Source of the DNA: Gracilaria gracilis
Lineage: Eukaryota; Rhodophyta; Florideophyceae; Gracilariales; Gracilariaceae
Assembly: GCA_030374805.1 (NCBI GenBank)
Contig: JARGSG010000017.1
Location: 62,001 to 126,000 of the forward strand
Reading direction: 5' to 3'
DNA: 64,000 bases
The translations under genes were made by a program, and so were the position numbers. A model generated the notes under the pieces. The model was not told the DNA's origin. It made no database searches and worked only from the letters and a program-made list of their open reading frames with translations. Shown here one piece after another: positions 11,223 to 22,803 of this stretch (positions are counted from its first letter, which is position 1; every line of letters begins with the position of its first letter).

Positions 11223-14200
11223 ATGTCGGGCATAAATGAGGGTCTCCTTGGCAGGCTTCCAAAGCTCAAGGTCCCCACCGACTACATTCTCTGGCGTCGT
11301 CGTCTTCTGGCGTATCTCCGCAGAGACGACCCATTTCTCTCCGGTCTTGACCCACGTTCTGATGGGTTCAACCCCACAAACCGGGCAATGAGATCTTGGT
11401 TCGAAAATTCAGTCAAAGCGAAGAGCACCATCACACTCTGCCTCGGTGACTCTCCGCTTGCTCTTGTTCGAATGTTTGTCGATGATGATGACAAAACGGC
11501 CAAAGATCTCTGGGATGACCTGCAGCGCGTGTACACAACCACCAACGCGCAAGCTGTGCAGAACATCCGCCATCGTCTGGACACTTTGGTATACAAGGAC
11601 AGCGACGACTGGAATAAGCACGTCGCTAAGTTCCTGGAAGTAGTTGGGGAACTTGCCACCTTCGATGAGGAACTTTCGGAGAAAGACAAAGTCTCCAAAC
11701 TCATTCGAAGTCTCCCCAACTGCTTTGCTCCCTTAGCCATGATGTCAAACCTAGCCGATGTCGGGTTCGACTCCATTGTGAACGCTGTCGAAGCTGAAGT
11801 GGCTCGTCGCAAGAACCCTAACAACCCGACATCCTCCGCTCCTTCGTCCACCCCCACTACCCAGCCAAAAGCCAACGCGGCAAATAAGGGTGGTCGGAAG
11901 CAGCGAAACCGTCGTTACAAGTCCTCGGCTACCAAAAGCCGCTACGATGATAACTGCTACTATTGCGGTCGTCGTGGACACTACGCTCGAGATTGCTACA
12001 AACGAAAACGTGAGGAGTCTGACAATAATGATAACCAGCACAACTCCAACCGACGACAACAATCTAATCGCAACAACGGTGGTTCTCGTTCCTCAAAATA
12101 TGGGTCCCACAAAGGAGGGCAACTTCAATCCAACTGGAACTCAGGGTTTACACCAAGGGGGATGGAAATGATAATCGTAACTCAAATCATAACTCCAAAC
12201 CTCGTTCATATGTGGTGCAAAGAAATGATGATCCGCCTCCTTCACCTGGCTTCAACTGCAATATGGCCAAGTTCAAGAGTAAGATCGCTCTTCTTTCTCA
12301 AACGAAATTGGACTCAGCCTATATTGACTCAGGGGCAACTAATCACTTCTTCCATTCGCGGAAGTCGTTCATTCGCTACGAACGAATTGAGATCGAGACT
12401 GTTCAGGCTGCCTCAGAAACAGCTCGTCTCGTTGGCAAAGGTCATGTCTGGATACCTTTGAACAGTGGTACAGTCATCGAGGCTTACCACGCGCCTGCCT
12501 TGGAGTCGAACATCCTTTCTGTTGGCGTTCTCAGTGTAGAGTTCATGGTGATGTTCACTTCCACCATTCAGCCATTCAATGGATGTTTCATCATGGATCC
12601 TAACCGAAACTCTGAAATCATTTGGGAAACGGAAATCAACCAAGGCCTCTTCGTCATGGACCTCGCTGATAACGACAAACAATTGATGGTCGTGAACGCA
12701 AGTAACAGCAATCAGGAGCGGGCTTTGGAATGGCACGGTCGAACTGGTCATTTTCACCCAAGTAGATACCAGAACCTTGCCAAGTCTTTCGACTCTGTGC
12801 CTTACTTTCAACGTTCCATCTTGGAGTCATTGACGTGCGTCCCTTGCCTCACAGGCAAGAAGAAACGGAACCCAATCACCGCCCGGTCGCGATCCGTTTC
12901 GACGTCAAGTCCCTTGGAACTTATCCACATGGACCTGTCAGGAAAGATTTCGCCATCTCTCTCTGGTGCAATCTACGCCATGGCCATACTGGATGACCAC
13001 ACTTCCAAGTCGGACGTTTTCTTCTTGATGGACAAGACAGGTGCTAGTGTTTTGAAGCACCTGGCTTGGTACAAACGCAGATCCGAGCTAGAACTTAACC
13101 ACTCGTTTCGCTTGAAGAATGCTCGCCTGGACGGGGCCGGCGAACACAAAAGCACCGAGTTGGACACTTTCTGCTTCGATCATGGCATAGTCTTGGACTA
13201 CTCTCCTGCCTACGCCTCCGAATCTAATGGAGCCGCGAAGAGGCTTATCCAAGAACATTGGACCAGGGCTCGTGTACTTCTCTTCGCGAGCAAACTGCCC
13301 ATTTCCTTCTGGACAGAGGCAATGAACCATGCCAACTGGCTCCAAAATAGGGCTCCATCTTCAAGGATACAAGGACGGATACCGATTCTGGAATGGAATC
13401 CGTCCATTATAATCGACTTTATGAACATTCCGAACTTTAGTCAGCCTGGCTACGCCTTTTTATATCGGTCCAAGACCGTGGCATCAAAGAAGTTCCTCCC
13501 CCGTTCTGTCTTCGCGCACTTCGTGGGCATGCAAAGCGACATCACACTCGCCCGTGTGTTTGTGCCGGGGAAGAACTCGGTCGTCACTTGCCGTAATCTG
13601 GACTTCAAGGCTGTCAACTCCTCTCCTCTTCCAAACATCTCCACCCTCCTGGAGGGTATAACTCGCCAACAGGAGAAAGAGGAGACGGACCATACCTCAC
13701 AGACCGATAACGGTCCTGACTTGGAAGACCACCTGGTAAAGGCGATGACAACAATCGCGCATAACTTTCCAAATGTATGGGTCTCCAAGAAATCTGTGTA
13801 TGACCCCAACGTTCCAAGTAGTTTCAAGGACGCGTGCAGAGATCCCGGTTGGTGTGAGGCCATCGACCGCGAGATGAACGCACTCATCCACCGTAACACT
13901 TGGGAACTTATACCCAGGGAATCCTGGATGAAGCCGGTTCCGTATACTTGGGTCTTCAAGGAGAAGATGTTGGATGGAATCGGGAAAAAGTTCTTGAAGA
14001 AGGCACGCTGTTGTCTACGGGGAGACAAACAGAAGCCCTTCATTGACTTCGATCCGTTCAACACTTATGCTCCAGTAGCCTGTCATGAAGCACTACGCAT
14101 TCTTCTCTCAGTTGCCGCTGCACAAAACCTTTTTCTGGAGGGAGCAGACATCTCAAACGCCTACTTATATGGAAAACTGGATGTTCTGATAATTATGGAA

Positions 14201-16076
14201 CAACCCTGTAACTCCACCGGCATTGTAGAGAAGACAGGCCATGTCTGCAAACTGCTTAACTCCATCTACGGTGCAGTCCAAGCTGGAATAATATGGAATT
14301 TCCTCTTTTCTGAAGCTCTCCTATCATGGAACTTTGTGACATCAGCTCTCCACTCTCGCGTCTTCATGTTCCGCGAGCAGGACAACTTCCTGATCTTGGC
14401 TGTTATAGTCGACGACTGCGCATTCGCTGCCAACAATGCCAAACTTCTAAATGACTTCAAACACAAACTGTCTGCAACGTTTGATGTAAAGCTCTATGGG
14501 GAGCTGAAGTCATTCATAGGTTGGAATATTCAGCGATCTCCTTCCGGCATTAAGGTTAATCAATATGGATATGCACTACAAGTTCTCAAGAAGTTTGGTA
14601 TGCAACAGTGCAATGCAGCTGGATCACCTTTACCTACGGCTGCCAATGTACTGCCATCTGGTGAAGAAGACGTCATTCTTTCGACAGATGATCATGCAGA
14701 GTACAGGTCAGGGATTGGTGCATTACTTTACATTTCTGTATCTACCCTTCCTGACCTTTCCTTTCTCATCTCAGCGCTCTCAAGGCATTTACATAACCCA
14801 TGTGAACGACACTTATCGCTGCTCAAACGATTATTTAGGTACTTGGCTGGCACTATGGATTATGGACTTCATTTTCCAGCCCACCGTCCCATTTCTCCCG
14901 CCTCACTCTGTGCGTACGCTGACGCCGATTGGGGGGGATGCATTGAGACTCGTAAGTCCACAACGGGGTACGTTATCGTCGTCGACGACGCACCAGTCAT
15001 GTGGAAATCAAAGCGTCAAACGGTAATTGCTCTCTCTTCGGCAGAGGCAGAGTATATCGCTCTTTCTACTTGCGCGAAAGACCTTTCGTGGATACGAAAG
15101 ATGTATTTTGAATTCGCACACATCCAGCCTTGGAGCGAGGATCTATGGTTCGAAGCCACAAAGATCATGAATGATAGCTCGGCTGCTATATCCTTTACCA
15201 AGAGTCCACAGATATCTGCTCGAAACAAGCACATCGATTTGAAGACGCACCATGTGCGGGACCTGGAGAGAGGTCAAATTGTTAAGCTGTGCAAAATCCC
15301 AAGAAGTCAACAGATCGCTGACATACTGACAAAGTGTGCGTCCCTCCCAGAAGTGAGGAGGATGGCCAGCTTGATGCATATTGACTCGTTCTAAGAAGAA
15401 TTTTTGAGATCTACTGACTAAACTAACTACTTTGTTATGTTTTTGTATTGTTTCTTTTGTTTGGTACATGTTTGAATGTCTGAATAATTGTTTATGAATA
15501 TTTGTGGTTCACAACCTTCTCCGTTTTCCTACAGAGGTACATGTGTTTTTTTGTCCCACCGGGTTTTTGCATGATACCTGGGTTTCGGAGTTTACTGGTG
15601 TAAAAAAGTAATGACTGCCCAGCTTGGAGCTGGTGAAACTATGTGTGTAATGTGTTATGCATGAAAGTATTTATGTTATGTTTTGAATGTTTCACCACGC
15701 CTTTGGCATTTGCAAGATGATGTCAGAGAAGGGGACAGATTTTGCAGAGAAATCGTGTCTACAGACCTTGCTCTTCGGTCGCTGATATTATATTTTACTT
15801 GTGAATTGGGCTCAGTATCTAGATGCTTATAAGTGGTGTAGGAAGAGTAGTCGCTTCGCCTTGAGGGACGGTGTTGATACCGGTCGGCCTCTTGCAAGGC
15901 GAGAGCGCCACACACACGTCATTTGTGCGCAGTGCAACGCCCGGCGCACAGCAATGCGCCGGTGGGTTGCACTGGCGAAATAAATTGCGCGACCGTCCGG
16001 CTCGGCGCTCTGCCCGCCAGCGGTCAACTATGCGCGCACTTCGCTCGACCCCTTTCGCCCCCGCTCGCGCGCTACA
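11223..16076 (+). mobile_element. Ty1/copia retrotransposon, copy B
   Basis: Fossil, or possibly recent, copy of the same element as copy A. Parts: gag-like ORF 11223-12461 with a CCHC knuckle, an overlapping pol ORF 12212-15394 in another frame, and a 3' noncoding segment to 16076. The leader extends left of 11223 but its border is not determined. The gag and pol parts are open throughout. Copia families commonly make Gag and Pol from one transcript by processing or recoding. Near identity to copy A implies recent activity. A pogo element lies about 27 bases beyond its right border. Confidence 0.85.
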
Positions 16077-16103
16077 TATTCATCCATGTTTTTACCAACG
16101 GTA

Positions 16104-18249
16104 ACGTTTTCACCGGCCTAATTTGGAACAAGGCCTAATTTGGAACAGCGTGGAATTTGGTGAGCACGATGCGTGTTGAATGCTTGCAGCATGAGCGACG
16201 TCTAGAACAACGAAAAGCCGAACAGATCAGGGCAGAGAAGGCTCATAAGCGTTTGGAGCGCGGTGACACAGTTCGAACAGCAGCGGCTACTGCGGGTATA
16301 TCACGTACTACTGCGTTCCGCATCCAAAAGGTCAGCATTAACAGCGATAAGACAGTCTTCCAAAGATTACTTGACCCACTTCAACATCATGCAGTTTGCA
16401 AGCCGGTATTAGAACGCGCAGAAGAGACGCTCATAGTCAAAAAAGTTATACACGCAGCTCAACAGGGTTTGCCCTCGGCCACCACGAAATGAAGACGCTT
16501 TAGGGCCGCATAGCGGCAGACTGTAGACGTGGTTTTGCTGGGGCTCTGCCATTGGACGATGCTTTGCGTTCCTTCCGCGCAAGAAACAGAGGACTCACGT
16601 TTTGCAGTGCTGAGAATATAACTGGCGCAAGACTCGCGGCCGAAAACTACCGACATGTGAAGACTTTGAGGGAAGTTCTTGAGCACGTACGCCAACAACA
16701 TCCGGGCTTGTTTTCGGACCCCCACCGCATATGGAACTTTAACGAAACAGCAGTACTACCAGAGTACGGGAAAAAGATTCGCTGCTATACGGCATCAAAT
16801 TCTCGTAAATCAGGCACCCGGCTGGTATGAAGGACCATGGTAAGCACGTCACAGCTGGAATATGCGCGTCGGCTGCTGGTGACATAGCACCACTTCTCCT
16901 TGTTGTCTCGGGGACGGAGACGAATGGCAAGCTGGTTAGAACCGCTATCGAAAGAAGAATTCAGGAATGAGGCTGGCATGCCTCATTGGCTGTCAGATGA
17001 AACCTGGTGTGCAGGGGAAACGGAGCCTTTGCTGACCGAAAATAGTTCAGTGGAGCAGGATATTATGGACGATGTTGTGACGCACATTAATGACTTTACT
17101 CGCACAATCGTGAGCAAAGACAAATGGGTTCTGCTAACCCTCGATGGGCACAGTTGACGTGACAGCCTTCGATGACTCGAATTGTGTGAGAAGTACAAAA
17201 TTATTGTCGTTAAACTTCCGGCAAACACGACGCACTTCCTCCAGCCTTGCGACTGTGCGATTAACAAAACCTTCCAAACAAATATACGCGAGACGCGTGA
17301 TGAGCTCGTGGAAAGATGCCATATCTGGTACGCTAATGTTGCGTTGAAGATAAAACTAGGTGTCGCGGGATATAAATCTCTTTCAAGTGCGACAGCAACG
17401 AAAGCATTCGAAGAGGCTGGTCTGTAGCCCATGAACTACCGGTTTATGAACCGTTTTTGGCCACAAGGCCCCGTTACGCACACCTTTACTGCACTGCGGA
17501 GTGGCTTCCGGGCGAAGGAGGATGTGTTCAACATTCATTACCTCAGTCATGACCGAATGGAGAGAGCGGACAGACGTCTGGTCCAGCGGCTGCACAGCAT
17601 CACGAACGGCAGCGTCCGTCCGTCTTTGGTGCTGGCGGAGATTGCTGTGCTAATGGCTTCTAAGTACATCGTAAACAAAATATTGGAGTCAGTGAGAGGA
17701 GCTAAGTCAGTTTCAGGAAAGTCAGGAACTCGCCGAGAGGGTATTGGAGAAGTAAATGGGGCCGAAAAACTTACTGTGCGCTCAATGCAAGTAAAAATCG
17801 ATCAAAAGCGGGCCAGTTCCCGGAAGAGCGGTAAACAGAAGACCGGAGCAGTTGGCAAGAAGTGCAGGGTAGCCGTCGATGTGAGTGGAAAGGAGAATAA
17901 AGACCCGCAACTGCCGTTGCGGCACAGAAATTGTGAAGACGATGATCCTGAATCGCCTTCAGATGACCTGTCAATCGCGTTATGGCCACGGAGGCAATCG
18001 CGGTCTCAGCCCACTGGAAAGGAAGCGGAAGGTCTCCCGCAGCATTCTGAAGCCGCAGTGGCTCTGGTGGAGCTGTCACAAGGGCAGTAATTGGGTCGCA
18101 AGGTTAGACACGGTGTTCCAAATTGAGCCTGCACAAAATTGTGTCTGTAAACTTACTTCCTGGAAGACACGAAAATTGCACTTTTCGAACTCAGCTTGCC
18201 ATAAACCTGGCACATGCTTAGGCGTTCCAAATTAAGCTGGTGAGAACGC
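16104..18249 (+). mobile_element. pogo-like DNA transposon (Tc1/mariner superfamily), 2146 bp
   Basis: Terminal inverted repeats are visible. The left end is ACGTTTTCACCGGCCTAATT and the right end, read inward, is GCGTTCTCACCAGCTTAATT; both continue with TGGAAC. The element is flanked by TA on both sides (16102-16103 and 18250-18251), the target duplication of this superfamily. The motif AATTTGGAAC is repeated next to the left terminus. The decayed transposase lies inside on the plus strand. Confidence 0.85.
16169..18090 (+). pseudogene. pogo-like transposase, decayed
   Basis: The ATG at 16169 opens a basic N-terminal region with a helix-turn-helix (TVRTAAATAGISRTTAFRI). Then come LRSFRARNRGL, the first catalytic segment IWNFNETAV near 16730, LLTLDGHS near 17140, and HFLQPCDCAINKTFQ near 17240-17280 for the third. 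The tail is basic (17431-18090). Most of it lies in one frame, interrupted by stops (TGA at 17155 and just downstream, TAG at 17425), with a frame change after the N-terminal part and another near 16830. The same protein type occurs in the element at 27.5-30.0 kb. It is non-functional as read. Confidence 0.8.
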
Positions 18250-18518
18250 TACCCTTCTGTTTTCGCAACAATCCTCGCATGGCGCTTCTTCTAATGAGGG
18301 CCGTTCCAATACTTTTTCTTAGTGTATGGAAATAGTATATGGAAATTTTCTCTCGACGTGGTAATTCCTGAGTGGCCATATCTAAAATATACCGTTGCAA
18401 CATTGTATGACTTGCAGGCTACCCCTCTGCAAGTCCCATAGTGTATGGCTTGCGGCCTCCCCAGCCTTCGACACCATTCTCCCCAACTACAATGGCTAAT
18501 CGGGACATAGATAGTATC

Positions 18519-18937
18519 CCCTATAAGAAATTTTTGGAGAAAGCGGAGTGCAATTTGAGGGTGGGTGGCACTTGTGGAGGATACGTGGATGCCGAACGGA
18601 TTTCATATTGAGTGCGCGCAGTCTGCGTTTGCAGCTTAATTTCGTGGTGTCCAATTGGAGGACGCTTGCTAGGCGGATTGAACGCATATGGAGTGCAAAC
18701 GATACATATTGCACTCCTTCTGCGCCCACATTGTTCGTAGTCTGCCCGCCGCGATGTCCAAATGCACTCCACGCGCACTCACAATAATGAAATAAACTAT
18801 TAAAAAAATTAATCTGCCCTGACAAGGGTGTCCATTTGGAGCGCGAACGGCGTATAGATCGAGTGCAAGTGGATGCTTAACTCTGCAAAAGGGGCGCTCC
18901 ATTTGCACTCACGAAAAGGAAAAAATTTCTTGTAGGG
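18519..18937 (-). mobile_element. CACTA-type MITE, copy 1 (419 bp)
   Basis: Termini are inverted: CCCTATAAGAAATTTTT at the left and, read inward, CCCTACAAGAAATTTTTT at the right. It is flanked by a 3-bp duplication ATC (18516-18518 and 18938-18940). The 3-bp duplication and a CxCTACAAGAAA terminus are typical of CACTA/EnSpm elements. A copy of the same length in opposite orientation is at 37562-37980. It has no coding capacity of its own. Open frames of about 100 codons on either strand of both copies are just parts of the repeat. Confidence 0.9.
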
Positions 18938-18940
18938 ATC

Positions 18941-19316
18941 TGGGCTGGTGTATGTATTCAATACACCAGCCCCTCATCGATGGCATTTTTCCTTCTAAAC
19001 ACCATCGTTCTCTTTCGGCCAACATTCAATTGCGATGTAGAGCAAGCTTTTCGGCAAGAAGCATGAACTTAGAGCGTGACATTCTGCCAATTCGTTTCTC
19101 AACTACTACCGTAAAGAAAGAAAACGTCCTCTTTGACTTGTATGTTCTCCTTGTCCTTGCGCTACCAATTTTACAGCAAGATCTGCAACCGCAGTAGAAA
19201 CAGCTACGCATAAAAATTATTTCTTTTGCTTTCATATAACTGCAGAGACACACACCCAAATCTTATTGCTTCGTTGCATAGTCTTCTTCTTTATCTGAGA
19301 ATGAAGATGTTCATCC
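18941..19316. other. No gene seen
   Basis: Short frames only. It begins just right of MITE copy 1 with the near-palindrome CTGGTGTATGTATTCAATACACCAG and runs to the hAT target duplication. Confidence 0.5.
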
Positions 19317-21964
19317 TAAATATCCAGGGGCGTAAATGGGACTAACTAGCTCGACTTCATTGTTAGTGACTAGTCAGCCCGTTTTCGTAGTAGTTAGTCA
19401 TAATTAGTCACCCACTGAGTCCCTCTGATGCTGCCAAACAACCGACGCAATTCTAGGAGCGATTCGCTTAAAAGCCTTTCCCTGCGGATGTAGCAAACCG
19501 TCCTGGATTCCAGTACTCGTGCGCATCTAGTTCAAAACAAACACCCGAATCAGAGCATACATCTCTGTTGTACTGAATAAACGCGATTGCGATTGCGTTC
19601 CTTCGCGACGTCCAGGATCGCTGAAAAGCCGCTCTGCTGTGGCCGACGATGCTTGTGAGGCACCAAAAGCCCTAGCCACCGTGTTAAGCGGAAGTGGACT
19701 AACTAAACCAGGAGTTGTGTTTGCTTTCTTGCAGTATGCGAGCGCTTCGTTTGGGTCTTTCCGACCTTGATTCTTGAGCGTTTCACGCATTTGAGCTTGT
19801 AGAAGAGTGAATAAAGTTTTGAGTGATGAATTCGTGAGCATCAGCGTGTCATCCAGCGCGAGAACGTCTCGCACCATTGCCTCATAAAGTAAGTCAAAAT
19901 AGGCCTCTCTCTGATCTTGATCATCTGACATAAATTCCAGCTCGCATTCATTGACATCGAGCAATGCAACGAGATGAAACAGCAATACACGACGTCTCTT
20001 CGAATGCAAAGTATCCTCTGTAGTAGTACCTAGGGCAGAATAAATTTCCGTTGGGGTCCACAAAGCGGACGAGTAGTCAACAGGCTTCCATAAATCTCCC
20101 AGTTGCGTGTGCAATGATTCGCAAAGCTTGCTGCACAAGTCTCGAGCCAAGGGCTTTATCAGCCGTATCTTACGTGTGCTATCTCTTGCGGTATCAGCAA
20201 CACCAATGCTAGTGACGGCTGGCCTGGCCGTTGCCTCATTATCAGTCAAAACTTCAACGCTTGTAGTGTCGTTATCGTCATGATATCGTCTCGGGCTTGG
20301 GAGCAGAGTTCCCGACATTATCTGTAGAGTCTCATACAGTTCATGCACAATTCGTGCTGCGCGCGACATCTCCACATTTCTATCGCCTTCCAGTTGTCGA
20401 GCTACGCGTCGAACCTCCTTCAAAACTGCGACAATATTGACGAGGCAGGTGGTACTCTCTGGCGATAAGTGCGGTAGTTCCGAAGTAGTAATTGAGAGGT
20501 CTTGAGAAAGTGCTTGAATATTAGCCGCTCTGGTTAGATACGTAGTCATGGCTGCCATTAGAGAATGCCAGCGTGTAGGGATATCATGTTTCAACCTCTG
20601 AATTCGATCTGCTGTAATGCCTGCACTCAATTGCTTCTCACGAAGTAACATGTTAGCTTTAGGGTGGTAGTTAAAATAAGATGTTACCTTGTTGATATGA
20701 TCCATATACTGTTGCCAAGGAGAAACTGTTTGAAACGCATCATTCACTACAAGAGACAACGTATGAACAACAAATCTTACAGCCCCAACATGATTAGTAA
20801 ACAAATCAACAGCCCTCGCAGTTGCGGGTTCGTTGTCGGATGTAACCGAAGAGATGCAAATATCGTCAGACCCGAGAACCAAATTTGTGGACACGATCTC
20901 CTGCAGGACATCGCAAAGTTGTTGTGCGTTCTTCGGTAAATTGAGAAGGTTCAACGTAGTAACCGGCAGAGAGCACAGCTTCCAGTCTTCATCAACATAA
21001 TGCCAGGTCACCCCCATTATCGGTGCTCCCAACGCTGCACTCCAACCGTCGAACGTGAGTGAACCAGTTCTCGCCTTGCTGACCTGATTTCGCATAATTT
21101 TACATATTGCTTTGTATGTGGAAAGTAACGTTGATTCTGGCGACCGCTTGGTAGCAAAATCCACACGCCTGCCCATCATTTCCACCAATCCTTGAAAAGT
21201 GAGGGTGCTAATCCCTGAGAGAGGTATTTCATTGCTACAGGAAAAAAGAACGAGGGCAGCACTCTGCAGTGTGGGGGCGGCGACTATGCATGTCGGGGTG
21301 AAAATCGTGTCGAGGGGCGTGAATGAGGCGAACGGAGAAGCGCCGTCTCTGCTTGTGGTAACTCTTTTCTGGCGTTCAATAAGGCGTCGTATTTGAGATT
21401 CTGTTCCGTTGTTGTTAGTACATCTCTGAAGCCTCGGAAAAAAATGGGAGTGATGCGTACGATAGTGAAGCACAAGGTTGCTGTTGGAGTAGGACTTGTT
21501 AATGCTTCGGAACAAACCACATAGTTCTCACTGAAATTTTGGTCGTTCATCTTGCTTGACAATTTTAGCGGCAAGTGTGCTCCATGCCGAAGACTTACTG
21601 CAAGAGCCTCGACTTTTACCGGGACCTCTTCGCTTAAGCTGTTGTGCCGAATGTTTTTCGATAACAGATGCAGCCGAGAGCTGCACTGTTGCGTCCTGAT
21701 TCTGAGAGGGATCGGGCATGAATGTTTGAGTTGTGAGGACAAGCGGATGAACATGTGATCACTCATTGGAGCCGAGAACATCTTCAGAGACTCGAGACTC
21801 TTTCCATTGTTTTGTATCACTGCTGGACAAGTAGGATACGTGTATTAGGTGTACACCTAAAATGACTAATGACTAGGAACGACTTCTTTGGATTAGTTAG
21901 TTAGTCATGTCACCACTCTTTGCTGCGGTAGTTAGTCAGTCACAGGTACGGGCCTGTAAATATC
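19317..21964 (-). mobile_element. hAT transposon with perfect 8-bp target duplication
   Basis: The element occupies 19325-21956 (2632 bp). The 8-bp direct repeat TAAATATC flanks it at 19317-19324 and 21957-21964. Termini begin CAGGGGCGTAAATGGGACTA at the left and, read inward from the right, CAGGCCCGTACCTGTGACTG; both lead into ACTAACTA motifs, which recur subterminally. CAG termini and an 8-bp duplication are diagnostic of hAT. The exact duplication points to a fairly recent insertion. Confidence 0.93.
19527..21719 (-). CDS. hAT transposase, one in-frame TGA
   Basis: A single frame runs from ATG 21719 to the stop at 19527 (about 730 codons), broken only by TGA at 21530-21528. The N-terminus carries a BED-type zinc finger that spans this codon: SSAWSTL... 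before it, ELCGLF and SNLVLHYRTHH after it. The middle has the hAT RNase-H-like core (LTFDGWSAALGAPIMGVTWH, CISSVTSDNEPATARAV, IPTRWHSLMAAM). The C-terminus has the dimerisation helix ARAFGASQASSATAERLFS. With only one stop it is either freshly dead or read through. A shorter product could start at an internal Met after the TGA but would lack the finger. Confidence 0.88.
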
Positions 21965-22765
21965 TATTGCTTTCACACAGTGTAGACACGGTATCTACTT
22001 GAAAATTTGTTGCGTTTCTACTATTCGATGATAGACTTTGCGCGTTCCATTCGGGACTCTGCTGCAATCAGCCGGTTGCGGTAGATCGTCGTCGTAGGAT
22101 TACGTTTAATTGCGATAAGAGGGCCATGGGACTTTTTGTGGTTTTGCCTGAGTACAAACAGACACCTGTGCTTGGCAGGGTCGATAGATACCCTACAATT
22201 CAGAAGTGGTCTGCATAACAGTCTGCCCCAAAGCCGCGGCACAGCGTGAGCTACAGCAACCTGTTATACTGGGTCTACAACGCAATCAGAACAAAGGACG
22301 GTGGCATGAGCCGCGCTGCTAGTTTTTTCATTGCAAGTACCAAAGACTGCGGCGAGTCTGAGTAGAAGCAACGGTGCAGGGATATATAGACTACCGTGGC
22401 GGGGTACAGTGAAAACTACGGTGCGGAAAAGCGCGGAGCTGTTTAAGTGGAGTGACGCGCGCAAAAATGTGCACACGGAGCTGTTTGCGCCGAGTTGTCA
22501 ACACGAATCTTTCCGCGCGGAGTTGTGTGTGCGGGGCTGTGTGCTTTGTGTTCGGCTTCACTGCAGCGCTCGCTTAGTTTGTTTACAAGAAGCGTCTTCA
22601 ACGCAAAGCGACGTTACCTCGGAGAGAAAAAATGGCGTTGAAATATTTTGATGACGGCTTTAGGGTTAGGGTTTTAGGGTTTTGGCGTCCCTGCTGTCAT
22701 CCATATGCTATATTATCGGCAAAGTATTGGAATGCATAATATCATATGGCTGGCTTCTGAAATGG
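21965..22765. other. Gene-poor stretch with foldbacks
   Basis: No clear gene. A 73-codon minus-strand frame (22021-22242, containing LLNCRVSIDPAKHRCLFVLR) might be a fragment but is not recognised. A telomere-like run sits at 22659-22685. The part from 22.69 kb onward contains AT-rich foldbacks. Confidence 0.4.
22659..22685 (+). repeat. Short interstitial telomere-like repeat
   Basis: TTTAGGG, TTAGGG and TTTTAGGG follow one another. Only three units are present. It could mark a repaired break, or be chance. Confidence 0.5.
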
Positions 22766-22803
22766 TCATACACTATTTCCATACATTAATTTATAAATTA
22801 ATG
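22696..22803. repeat. AT-rich foldback sequences
   Basis: CCATATGCTATATTAT pairs with ATAATATCATATGG about 20 bases later. A perfect 20-bp palindrome lies at 22784-22803. The block ATGTATGGAAATAGTGTATG (reverse strand, about 22765-22785) resembles GTGTATGGAAATAGTATATG near 18321, so both may be ends of one unnamed repeat family with a CGTTCCA-containing border. Confidence 0.5.

Noticed and set aside
18496-18825. 109-codon frame resembling one at 37587-38006
   Set aside because: The similarity comes from the two copies of the 419-bp MITE, not from a shared protein.
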